The notes under the pieces: model-generated
The model's input: the letters and a program-made list of their open reading frames with translations, nothing else
Told to the model about the DNA's origin: nothing
Databases searched by the model: none
Program-made: the position numbers and the translations under genes
In this document: in pieces, positions 43,973 to 51,725 of the stretch
Position numbering within the stretch: the first letter of the stretch is position 1
Layout: each line of letters opens with the position of its first letter
DNA from: Cytobacillus dafuensis
Lineage (GTDB): Bacteria; Bacillota; Bacilli; Bacillales; Cytobacillaceae
Assembly: GCF_007995155.1 (NCBI RefSeq)
Contig: NZ_CP042593.1
Location: 538,001 to 602,000 of the forward strand
DNA: 64,000 bases
Reading direction: 5' to 3'

Positions 43973-44734
43973 GTGAGAATCGATTTAAATGCCGATGTGG
44001 GCGAAAGCTTTGGCGCTTATAAAATTGGAGAAGATCAGCCGCTTTTTGACTATATTACCTCGGCGAATATTGCCTGCGGCTTCCATGCGGGTGACTTTAA
44101 TGTCATGCATGACACCGTGAAAAAGGCAAAAGAAAAAGGGGTGGCTATCGGTGCGCATCCGGGATATCCCGATCTTCAAGGATTTGGCCGCCGCAGCCTG
44201 CAAATGACACCTCGCGAGGTGTATAATTTGACCGTTTACCAGATTGGTGCCCTTAAAATGTTTTGTGATTTATACGGTCTTCCAGTCCAGCATGTCAAAC
44301 CGCACGGCGCGCTTTATAATACTGCTGCTGAAAGTCCTGCCCTAGCCGACGCGATTGCCGAAGCGGTGTACGATACCGTTCCAGCCGCTTATTTATTTGG
44401 TTTGTGCAGCAGCGAGCTAGTAAAGGCTGGAGAAAAAATTGGCTTAAAGACTGCGTCAGAAGCCTTTGCAGACCGGCAATATACGGATGAAGGGAGATTA
44501 TGTTCAAGGCAGCAGCCAAATGCTGTTTTGAAATCATTTGATGACATCCTTAATCAGGTACATGAAATTGTTCTGCATGGGCGGGTAAAAGGCCTTTCAG
44601 GCAATTGGCTTCCGCTTAAGGCCGACACGATTTGTTTCCATGGGGATGGAGCAAATGTAGCCGAGCATACAGCTCATGTCCGTCAATCACTAGAAAAAGA
44701 GAATATTATAGTCACAGCGGTGGGGAGTATCTGA
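43973..44734 (+). CDS. pxpA: 5-oxoprolinase subunit PxpA (LamB/YcsF family)
   Basis: 253 residues. Motifs are RIDLNADVGESFG at the N-terminus, ANIACGFHAGD near 32, IGAHPGYPDLQGFGRR near 58 and VKPHGALYN near 104, all typical of LamB/YcsF proteins. PxpA is the subunit proposed to open the oxoproline ring. GTG follows AAGGTGG. The stop shares bases with the pxpC start (TGATG). Confidence 0.96.
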   Translation: MRIDLNADVGESFGAYKIGEDQPLFDYITSANIACGFHAGDFNVMHDTVKKAKEKGVAIGAHPGYPDLQGFGRRSLQMTPREVYNLTVYQIGALKMFCDLYGLPVQHVKPHGALYNTAAESPALADAIAEAVYDTVPAAYLFGLCSSELVKAGEKIGLKTASEAFADRQYTDEGRLCSRQQPNAVLKSFDDILNQVHEIVLHGRVKGLSGNWLPLKADTICFHGDGANVAEHTAHVRQSLEKENIIVTAVGSI

Positions 44735-45594
44735 TGATTCCTCTTTTTAAAGTGAAAAAGCCCGGTCTATACGGCTCGATTCAGGATAAGGGCAGGTTCG
44801 GCTTTCAGCGATACGGTGTTCCTGTATCAGGCCCGATGGATTCCTATGCGTATAAGTATGGCCATTATATGTTGCATAATTCTTCTGACTGCCCAGCATT
44901 GGAATTGTTTCTTGGGGGTATAGAGCTTGAGGTTTTAGCGGATCACAGAATAGTGATTACTGGCGCTGATTTAGGAGCAAAGGTAGACGAAAGGGATGCG
45001 CCGCTATGGAAGTCCTTTCTTATATATGAAGGCCAGATGCTAAGTTTTTCCGGACCAAGGGCGGGAAGCATCGCTTACGTGATTCCTGAAGGGGGATTTT
45101 ACGCAGAGGAGAGGCTCGGAAGCGCAGCTGCCTATCCAAAGGGGCATCTAGGGAGTGTATTAAAAAAAGATACGGTGCTTTATGCTCAAAAGGAAAAAAC
45201 TGATGGATTTGAAAGAGGGCTAGTAAAAAGTGAAATCCCCAGTTATAACTCCGAAGTAAGGGTTAAGCTCTGGAAAAGCCCCCATTGGGAGTTGTTTACC
45301 AAGGAAAGTCTAGAGGTTTTTTTTCAATCCAATTATACGCTGAAGGGCGGAGACCGCATGGGCTACTTGCTTGATGGCCCAGTCCTTAAGTTTATCAAGA
45401 GCGGCGATATCTTATCGGAGGCAACTCAATTTGGGACGATTCAGGTGCCAAACAGCGGCCGGCCGATTATTCTGATGGCAGATGCGCAGACGATTGGCGG
45501 CTATGCCACCATTGGAAAGGTCGTCGAAGAAGATTTATGGAAGGTCGCTCAGTTGAAGACAGGCGGAAAAATTGAATTTATACTGAAGAATTAG
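44734..45594 (+). CDS. pxpC: 5-oxoprolinase subunit PxpC (KipA family)
   Basis: 286 residues. The start FKVKKPGLYGSIQDKGRFG, then GVPVSGPMDSYAY, ALELFLGGIELEV and the C-terminal GRPIILMADAQTIGGYATIG identify a KipA/PxpC protein. It is somewhat shorter than usual for the family but has both ends. ATG 44734 overlaps the pxpA stop; a longer frame from 44632 lies inside pxpA and has no ribosome site. It is the last gene of the island. Confidence 0.94.
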   Translation: MIPLFKVKKPGLYGSIQDKGRFGFQRYGVPVSGPMDSYAYKYGHYMLHNSSDCPALELFLGGIELEVLADHRIVITGADLGAKVDERDAPLWKSFLIYEGQMLSFSGPRAGSIAYVIPEGGFYAEERLGSAAAYPKGHLGSVLKKDTVLYAQKEKTDGFERGLVKSEIPSYNSEVRVKLWKSPHWELFTKESLEVFFQSNYTLKGGDRMGYLLDGPVLKFIKSGDILSEATQFGTIQVPNSGRPIILMADAQTIGGYATIGKVVEEDLWKVAQLKTGGKIEFILKN

Positions 45595-45595
45595 C

Positions 45596-45632
45596 AAAAA
45601 GGCACAAGTGAATACTTTGTGCTTTTTTTAAT
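45596..45632 (+). terminator. Terminator of the peptide/5-oxoproline island
   Basis: GCACAA pairs with TTTGTGC around a loop, with AAAAAG upstream and TTTTTTTA downstream. It lies just after the pxpC stop. 45633-45756 is unique AT-rich sequence with no gene seen. Confidence 0.8.
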
Positions 45633-45756
45633 ATAATCCAATCCAATCCACTCAGTATTTTTATGTGTATGCAAGATGAAATGTAGAATCAAATGATTTT
45701 GTATATCATAAAACTCGTTGTGCCTCAGTTTCTTTTAATTTTTGGAGCAATTTAAA

Positions 45757-45797
45757 AGAAAAAAGGAAATCGGGCCAACATACCGATTTCCTTTTTT
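45757..45797 (-). terminator. Terminator of the RodA/FtsW-type gene
   Basis: GGAAATCGG pairs with CCGATTTCC with A runs on one side and T runs on the other, so it works well on the minus strand (TTTTTTCTTTT). It is 20 bp after the stop. Confidence 0.85.
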
Positions 45798-45816
45798 ACA
45801 CATGACTCAATGATCG

Positions 45817-47013
45817 TTAATTCGCCTTTTGGGCTAGATATTTAGAGTCAGAACCAAACATATACGCTTTTTCATGATATCTAATACTGAAAATTAGCCC
45901 CATCGCCATCATGTTCCCCATTAAAGAGCTTCCTCCATAACTGATAAAGGGTAGGGGGATACCTGTGATCGGCAATACTTGGATGGTCATGCCGATATTT
46001 TGAAAAACGTGGAAGGTAATCATACTAATGATCCCGACACAAATATAGGTGTTAAAGGGATCCTTCGTATCAAGAGCTGTTTTTGTTATATGGTAAATGA
46101 GCAGGAAGTATAAGCCGATAACAAAGCTCGCACCGATAAATCCATACTCCTCCCCAATAACACTAAATATGAAATCTGTATGCCTGTCAGGGATATATAC
46201 TTGGCTTTCACTAAATCCTTTTCCGGTTAATTGTCCAGATCCAATGGCTTGCATGGAATTATATAACTGCATGCCAGCCCCTTGTTTGTGGCCGACAGGA
46301 TCGAGCCAGGAATATATTCGGTAAAATTGGTAAGTATCTACCTTTAAATATTTTTCTAAAAATTCGGGAGCGTATATGACAAGAGCGAAAATGGTCCCAG
46401 CAAGCGTTCCAGCTAATCCGAAAATAGGAACGATGATTTTCCATGAGATCCCTGATACTAAGACAATTCCTGCAAAAATAGCCATGATAACAAGAGCTGT
46501 ACCTAAATCATCACCAATAATTAAAACAAGAGGAACAGCAGTCACAATTCCAAGCTTTAAAAAGAGAAATAAATCTGTTTTAAGCGTCTTCACTATAAAT
46601 TTTTCATAATGATCAACGATGACTTTACTAAGAGCGATAATGAGGAAGACTTTAACAAACTCTGATGGCTGGATCGAGCCAAGTTTAGGAATATCATACC
46701 AAAGTCTAGCTCCTTTTTTCTCAGGGACTAAAAAATCGGGCGCTATAAACAGTCCAATGAGTAATAAAATGCCTATTCCGTATAAAAGCCACGACATCCT
46801 TTTTATTTGTTCACTGTCAAAATACATGACAACGGCAACAATAACCACACCGATCATGTAATTTTTTATTTGGCTTAATACGAAATTAATATTCCCATAT
46901 TGTCCCGATGCTTGACCACTATATATCGTAATACAGCTGATAAGAAAAAATAAAAATAATATTAGACATAATGTCCAATCAAAGCGTTCTGAAATTTTTA
47001 AAGGCTTATTCAT
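45817..47013 (-). CDS. FtsW/RodA/SpoVE family SEDS protein
   Basis: 398 residues with about ten membrane helices. SEDS-family peptidoglycan polymerases share SIQPSEFVKVFLIIALSK near residue 115, DDLGTALV near 185, QLTGKGFSESQVYIPDRHTDFIFS near 280 and the C-terminal PLPFISYGGSSL. It builds glycan strands from lipid II with a partner PBP. The RodA-like subgroup is likely but not certain. ATG 47013 has AGGTG eight bases upstream; the longer frame to 47142 has no site. It lies downstream of mgtE with a terminator between. Confidence 0.93.
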   Translation of the reverse strand: MNKPLKISERFDWTLCLILFLFFLISCITIYSGQASGQYGNINFVLSQIKNYMIGVVIVAVVMYFDSEQIKRMSWLLYGIGILLLIGLFIAPDFLVPEKKGARLWYDIPKLGSIQPSEFVKVFLIIALSKVIVDHYEKFIVKTLKTDLFLFLKLGIVTAVPLVLIIGDDLGTALVIMAIFAGIVLVSGISWKIIVPIFGLAGTLAGTIFALVIYAPEFLEKYLKVDTYQFYRIYSWLDPVGHKQGAGMQLYNSMQAIGSGQLTGKGFSESQVYIPDRHTDFIFSVIGEEYGFIGASFVIGLYFLLIYHITKTALDTKDPFNTYICVGIISMITFHVFQNIGMTIQVLPITGIPLPFISYGGSSLMGNMMAMGLIFSIRYHEKAYMFGSDSKYLAQKAN

Positions 47014-47142
47014 TAAGCATGCACCTGTTTCCCATTCATTCTTTCCAATTTTATCGTAACAAAGAAGAAAACACCTTTCAATCAATTCACATCCATACTT
47101 TATTAGACGAAAAAATAGACTGAATGGTTTCCAAAAAAGCAT

Positions 47143-47173
47143 ATAAAAAGCACGGATATGGGTCCGTGCTTCA
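47143..47173 (-). terminator. Terminator of mgtE
   Basis: On the minus strand AAGCACGGA, loop CCCATA, TCCGTGCTT, then TTTATATG. It starts at the mgtE stop codon. Confidence 0.88.
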
Positions 47174-48529
47174 CATTAAATGATTAATAAACAAAGTAGC
47201 AATCCCAAAATACGTCACAAGTGAGAAAATATCATTTAAGGTCGTAATGAGAGGTCCTGATGCAACAGCAGGGTCAATGTTTAGCTTGAACAGTATAAGT
47301 GGAATAATTGTTCCCGCCAATGTTCCGATAATTAAAGTAAAAAATAAGGAGCTGCCTACTACTAATCCTAATATCGCACTTCCTTGCCAAAAAAATGCAA
47401 TAAGTGAAATGAGGATCCCACAAATAAGGCCAATGATTAAGCTTACACCTAATTCCCTCATGATTAGCCTGGAAACCACTTTTTTATCAATATCATAAGA
47501 GGCGAGACCTCTGACAACAACAGCGAGTGATTGTGTGCCTGTATTTCCTGTCATACCAGCAATCATTGGCATAAAGAAAGCTAGGGCAACGACTTTCTCC
47601 AAAGTTTTTTCGTACCCACTAATAATGCTGCCAGATATAATCCCGATGAATAAGAGCAAAATCAGCCAAGGTAATCTTCGATATGCGGCCACAAAGGCTT
47701 TTGTTTCAAAATCAATCGACTTTCCTGTTGCAGATAGCTTTTCAAAATCTTCATTTGCTTCCTGAATCACAACGTCAATGATATCGTCAACGGTTGCAAT
47801 CCCCATTAAGACATTCTCCTCATTGACAACAGGAATAGCCATAAAGTCATATCTTTCGACCAGCCTTGCTACTTCCTCCTGGTCGGTCATGACATTAACG
47901 GAAATGACCCGTTCATACATAATGTTTCTAATCAATTCACTTGGCTCTGCAATGAGAAGGTCGCGGTATGAAACAACACCAACAAGTCTTCGGTCTTGAT
48001 CAATGACATATAGGTAATTAATTGTTTCTGCAAACTCAGCAAAAGATTTCAGCTTTCCAACCGCATCCAAAACCGTATAGTAATCTCGAATCCAAACGAA
48101 ACGGTTGGTCATGAGCCTCCCAGCTGTTTCCGGAGGATAATTCATGATATTCTGAACGATTTGCGATTCGCTTTTATTCATTCCAGATAAAAGAGAAGCT
48201 ATTTTTTCAGGAGATAAATCATCCAGGAGAAGGGCCAAGTCATCATTATCCATTAAATCAAGAACTTCACCCGTTTTTTCAATTTCTAGTTTATTCAAAA
48301 CCTCAAGCTGATCCTCTTTGCTTAGCTCTTGAATCAAATCAGCAAGGGTATCAACATTCATGAAAAGCAAAAAGCGTGTTTTATGTTTTTCCGGCAGATT
48401 CTCATATATCTGAGCAACATCATATGGCTGCAATTCGTCGAGAATCGTTTCGAATTCCTTTTTTTTATTTTCTTTTAACGTTTTTATGATGTGAAGAGTG
48501 ATTTGGTTTTCAGTCATGTTCTGAATCAA
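47171..48529 (-). CDS. mgtE: Magnesium transporter MgtE
   Basis: About 452 residues. The N-domain (MgtE_N, about 25-130) is followed by a tandem CBS pair (about 135-255: NRFVWIRDYYTVLDAV and ERVISVNVMTDQEEVA) and five membrane helices from about 285. FFMPMIAGMTGNTGTQSLAVVVRGLA near 325 is the conserved pore region. It is a Mg2+-gated Mg2+ channel. TTG 48529 is preferred, nine bases after AAGGAG; GTG 48538 is too close to that site. I see no M-box riboswitch upstream. Repeats occupy that place. Confidence 0.93.
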   Translation of the reverse strand: MIQNMTENQITLHIIKTLKENKKKEFETILDELQPYDVAQIYENLPEKHKTRFLLFMNVDTLADLIQELSKEDQLEVLNKLEIEKTGEVLDLMDNDDLALLLDDLSPEKIASLLSGMNKSESQIVQNIMNYPPETAGRLMTNRFVWIRDYYTVLDAVGKLKSFAEFAETINYLYVIDQDRRLVGVVSYRDLLIAEPSELIRNIMYERVISVNVMTDQEEVARLVERYDFMAIPVVNEENVLMGIATVDDIIDVVIQEANEDFEKLSATGKSIDFETKAFVAAYRRLPWLILLLFIGIISGSIISGYEKTLEKVVALAFFMPMIAGMTGNTGTQSLAVVVRGLASYDIDKKVVSRLIMRELGVSLIIGLICGILISLIAFFWQGSAILGLVVGSSLFFTLIIGTLAGTIIPLILFKLNIDPAVASGPLITTLNDIFSLVTYFGIATLFINHLM

Positions 48530-48564
48530 ACGTCTCACACTCCTTTCTTTAAAAGTGTTCTCTA

Positions 48565-48856
48565 TTTATCGCAAATTAACGGGCTGTAAGACCCCCACTT
48601 CAAGAAGTTGAATTAAGAAAAATTTCTAAGTGGGGGATCAACAGCCCGTAAAGGCCCGATTGGTTCAACTAACAATCAGTGGGGGATGAAGGAAAACCCC
48701 CACTGATTGAAGTTTCACTTTATCGCAAATTAACGGCTGTAAGATCCCACTGTAAAAAGTGGAGTGAGAAATAATTTTAAGTGGGGATCAGCAGCCCTTT
48801 TTGAACGTGATTATTTCAACATACAATCTGTTCTACGGATTGTGGTTTCACTTTAT
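48565..48856. repeat. Two tandem TTTAT-flanked double-hairpin elements R4 (copies 2 and 3)
   Basis: Copy 2 (48565-48718): TTTATCGCAAATTAACGG, an outer stem (ACGGGCTGT with ACAGCCCGT) around CCCCCACTT and AAGTGGGGG, then a second hairpin (AATCAGTGGGGG with CCCCCACTGATT), ending GAAGTTTCAC. Copy 3 (48719-48851) begins with the same TTTATCGCAAATTAACGG and is more decayed. TTTAT occurs again at 48852. The remaining 48857-49100 is AT-rich without a recognised gene. Confidence 0.75.
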
Positions 48857-49101
48857 AGTATCATGTCATATTCATTATAAAAAAATAAATAATAAATCGG
48901 CAAGATGATGAAGCCTAAGTATCGCAAAAAAAAGGTTAAAAGTGAATATTTAAGCTTTTTTAAGATAATGTTTGTAACTGGAAAATAATGGCTCTTTACA
49001 TTTTCATTAAATTATTTTAAATCTAAGCAATTTTATGTTATTTTTGCTAGAATAAGGGGAGCTTATGACGGTAAAAGTTTTTAATTTCGGAGGTTTCACC
49101 A

Positions 49102-49878
49102 TTGAAGAAAAGGAACCATAATATTCGAGATATCATATATATTCATTTGAACGAACGGGAACAATATGTTCTAACTTATGGGATTGAATTTTCGGAGTTT
49201 GCACAGTCACTGTACGGATCGCTTAACAATCTGCTGCTGCTGAAACATCGCTATGATGATGCTGACTTTAATATGCATACATTGCATGAGTATGTATCAA
49301 AAGATAGGCTGCGGAAGCTGATGGAGGCGGATGTGTATGGGTACGGTGATTTCTGCTGGATTGATTTCGAAGAGGAAGAGGATTTGAATGAGCTCTCTGG
49401 TCAGGCCATTGCGGAGCTTCTTTACCTCGGACATCTAAAGGAACATTTGAAGCCTCCTTTCTATAATAATTTGAGCAACAGGTATGTCTATTTATCTCAT
49501 GATGATGGTTGGTTTAATAAGACATACTATCGTGATTTCAGTGATTTCTACAGAATGATTGGGGATGTTATACCTCAGAAAATGGCTGAGACGAAGGTTG
49601 AAAAATCATTGCTTGGATTAAAGAAAAAGAAAACCTATCCACCTATTCAAAATGATATTCTGCGTACTTTAAAGCCGCTCATGAGGGAAGGTGTCCTACT
49701 TTCGATAAAGGATATTGAGCAGAATCGGTCAAGAATCGAAATCCCGTTTTGGCCAATTGGCGACTTTGCGGATATGGATGAAATGTATGAGGAATATGAA
49801 AATATCGTAAAAAAACCTTGTGAAGCAAAGCTTGTCTTCGATAAAAAGTCGAGAGAATGGAAGGTATATGGCCAATAA
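49102..49878 (+). CDS. Conserved Bacillaceae protein of unknown function
   Basis: 258 residues that I do not recognise as a named family. It is soluble, acidic in the middle (WIDFEEEEDLNEL near 90) and has many aromatic residues (YVYLSHDDGWFNKTYYRDFSDFY near 130), with no membrane helix or signal. A basic patch LLGLKKKKTYPP lies near 170. TTG 49102 follows CGGAGG with good spacing. It stands alone between the mgtE upstream repeats and repeat R1 copy 3. Length and codon use look like a genuine gene. Confidence 0.75.
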   Translation: MKKRNHNIRDIIYIHLNEREQYVLTYGIEFSEFAQSLYGSLNNLLLLKHRYDDADFNMHTLHEYVSKDRLRKLMEADVYGYGDFCWIDFEEEEDLNELSGQAIAELLYLGHLKEHLKPPFYNNLSNRYVYLSHDDGWFNKTYYRDFSDFYRMIGDVIPQKMAETKVEKSLLGLKKKKTYPPIQNDILRTLKPLMREGVLLSIKDIEQNRSRIEIPFWPIGDFADMDEMYEEYENIVKKPCEAKLVFDKKSREWKVYGQ

Positions 49879-49929
49879 TAGATGATTTCTATTAGAGGCC
49901 TTTTTTTAATTAATGTTAAATGTAGAAAT

Positions 49930-50108
49930 TGCCTGTGTGAATGCTCAGGGTTGATAATGCTATTTTGTTGTTGATTGAAGCGGAAGGCACGAGACTCCTG
50001 CGGGAGAAGCGAGTCAAAGGGAGACCCCGCAGGAGCGATAGCGACGAGGAGGCTTCCGGACCGCCCGCGGAAAGCGAGTGCCTGCAGCGGAAATCAACAG
50101 GGAAAATT
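49930..50108. repeat. Dispersed GC-rich repeat R1, copy 3
   Basis: Same arms (TTGTTGATT to AATCAACA) and core as copy 1 (GACTCCTGCGGGAGAAGCGA, CCCCGCAGGAGCGATAGCGA). It ends 26 bp before the cobalamin-leader promoter. Short open frames across it on both strands are not genes. Confidence 0.85.
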
Positions 50109-50133
50109 ATCATGGTCAAATAATGAAATTACA

Positions 50134-50161
50134 TTGCTCCATATGAAATATAGTGTATAAT
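50134..50161 (+). promoter_or_regulatory. Probable promoter of the cobalamin operon
   Basis: TTGCTC (50134-50139), 16 nt, then a perfect TATAAT (50156-50161). It lies about 30 bp before the riboswitch. Confidence 0.6.
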
Positions 50162-50189
50162 CAAAAGTACGGAAAATTTTTAAATATTG

Positions 50190-50445
50190 AAAAGAACAGG
50201 TGTCTTTCCAAAAAGAATGCTGTATTCTCAAGCTTTGCTTGCATGGAATATAAGTTACTTTTAAAGACTGAAAAGGGAAGTTGGTGAAACTCCAACGCGG
50301 TCCCGCCACTGTAATTGGGAGCTTACTGCAATGGCCACTGTACAAGCATGTATGGGAAGGCGCAGATAAGCAATGACCAAGAGCCAGGAGACCTGCCTGA
50401 TTCTCGTGCACCACAAACCTACGAGGATAGGAGGTGTTTGACTGG
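50190..50445 (+). ncRNA. Adenosylcobalamin riboswitch
   Basis: The conserved cobalamin-element blocks appear in order: AACAGGTGTC (50195-50204), GAAAAGGGAAGTTGGTGAAA (near 50270), AACGCGGTCCCGCCACTGTA (near 50293), GAGCCAGGAGACCTGCC (50381-50397) and the closing arm near GGAGGTGTTTG. It senses adenosylcobalamin and switches off the downstream uptake and salvage operon. Confidence 0.95.
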
Positions 50446-50476
50446 TACATACCTTTTCTTTTTTGTATGCCTATGC

Positions 50477-50515
50477 AAACATCTCCATATCAATTGTGGA
50501 GATGTTTTTTTTATT
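50477..50515 (+). terminator. Terminator of the cobalamin riboswitch
   Basis: AACATCTCCA pairs with TGGAGATGTT around TATCAATTG, followed by TTTTTTATT. It is the likely expression platform of the leader. Confidence 0.88.
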
Positions 50516-50542
50516 AAAAGAGGAAAAATGCTTCTACAAGTT

Positions 50543-50732
50543 AGAGAATTGTCTAGCTTCGGTGCCTAGGTGCTCGAGGTCATAAGCTGGTCCGCCAAGA
50601 AGATTAAAGAACAATCTTCTCGTCGGCCCATCTTATGCTTGAGGCCCGCAGGATGGGGGTCATGCAGACGTTGCCACAGGACGTGGCGCTTTTAGTCTGC
50701 GTTCCTCAATGATCAAGGCACCTCCGCATTTC
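50543..50732. repeat. Dispersed hairpin repeat R2, copy 2
   Basis: Begins AGAGAATTGTCTAGCTTCGG and ends AAGGCACCTCCGCATTTC, like 1362-1498, with CTCGAGGTCATAAGCTGG inside. It contains a 38-bp hairpin module at 50664-50701 (GCAGACGTTGCCACAGGACG and on) that is absent from copy 1 but present, inverted, in R4 copy 1. It lies between the riboswitch terminator and btuF. Confidence 0.75.
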
Positions 50733-50750
50733 AAACAGGAGGAATAAACT

Positions 50751-51725
50751 ATGAAAAAGCTTTACTCGTTATTATTCGCGCTGCTTCTTGCAGTTGGTGT
50801 TTTGGCAGGCTGTGGGGAAAGTGCAGACAAGCCGAAGGAAAACGCAGAAAATGGTGAAAAACAAACAGTTCAACAGGAAGAGTCTGCTTTTCCAGTTACA
50901 ATTAAAGATGCCTTAGATAATGAAGTGGTTATTGAATCGAAGCCTGAAAAGATTGTCTCTTTAATTCCAAGTAATACAGAAATTGCGTTTGCTCTTGGAT
51001 TAGGGGAAGAGGTTGTTGGTGTTTCTGATTATGATAATTACCCAGAAGAAGTAGCAAATAAAGAGAAAATTGGCGGAATGGAATTTAATGTTGAGAAAAT
51101 TATTTCTTTAAAACCAAATCTTGTTCTAGCACATGCTTCAAGTGCCCATAATTCAGCAGAGGGGCTACAGCAGTTAAGAGATGCTGGTATTGCGGTCCTA
51201 GTTGTCAATGAGGCGAAAAACATTGATCAAGTTTACGAATCAATCAATATGATTGGAGCGGCATCAGGAGAGAAGGAAAAGGCTGAAGAGCTTGTTGCTG
51301 GAATGAAAGAAAAGTTTGAAGCTATTAAAGAAAAAGCAAAAGAAATAAAGGATGAAGATCGTAAAAAGGTTTTTGTTGAAGTATCTCCTGCACCTGAAAT
51401 TTATGCAGCAGGTGCAAATACATTCATCAATGAAATGCTTGAAATGATCCATGCGGATAATGTGATTACAGAGGAAGACTGGCCAAAAATGGATCCGGAG
51501 GCCGTTATTGAAAGAAATCCGGATGTAATCATCACAACTCACGGATATTATGTAGAGGACCCTGTTGGAAATGTATTATCGCGTGATGGCTGGCAGGGCA
51601 TAAATGCTGTTAAAAACAAGCAGGTGTTCGATGTGAATTCTGATGCGGTTACCCGTACAGGCCCAAGGCTTGTTGAAGGAGTAGAGGAACTTGCAAAAGC
51701 GATTTACCCGGAAACATTTAAATAA
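50751..51725 (+). CDS. btuF: Cobalamin/corrinoid ABC transporter substrate-binding lipoprotein
   Basis: 324 residues. The signal peptide ends in the lipobox VLAGC (Cys near 21). A Glu/Lys-rich linker and a helical-backbone binding fold follow (ITIKDAL-type start, PEKIVSLIPSNTEIAFALGL near 62, KPNLVLAHASS near 120). This is the BtuF/FecB group. Its position behind the cobalamin riboswitch and before btuC makes corrinoid the likely ligand. ATG follows AGGAGG. Its 3' end overlaps the btuC start. Confidence 0.92.
   Translation: MKKLYSLLFALLLAVGVLAGCGESADKPKENAENGEKQTVQQEESAFPVTIKDALDNEVVIESKPEKIVSLIPSNTEIAFALGLGEEVVGVSDYDNYPEEVANKEKIGGMEFNVEKIISLKPNLVLAHASSAHNSAEGLQQLRDAGIAVLVVNEAKNIDQVYESINMIGAASGEKEKAEELVAGMKEKFEAIKEKAKEIKDEDRKKVFVEVSPAPEIYAAGANTFINEMLEMIHADNVITEEDWPKMDPEAVIERNPDVIITTHGYYVEDPVGNVLSRDGWQGINAVKNKQVFDVNSDAVTRTGPRLVEGVEELAKAIYPETFK

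Noticed and set aside
48541..49101. M-box magnesium riboswitch before mgtE
   Set aside because: None of the conserved M-box blocks could be found; only repeat elements are visible.
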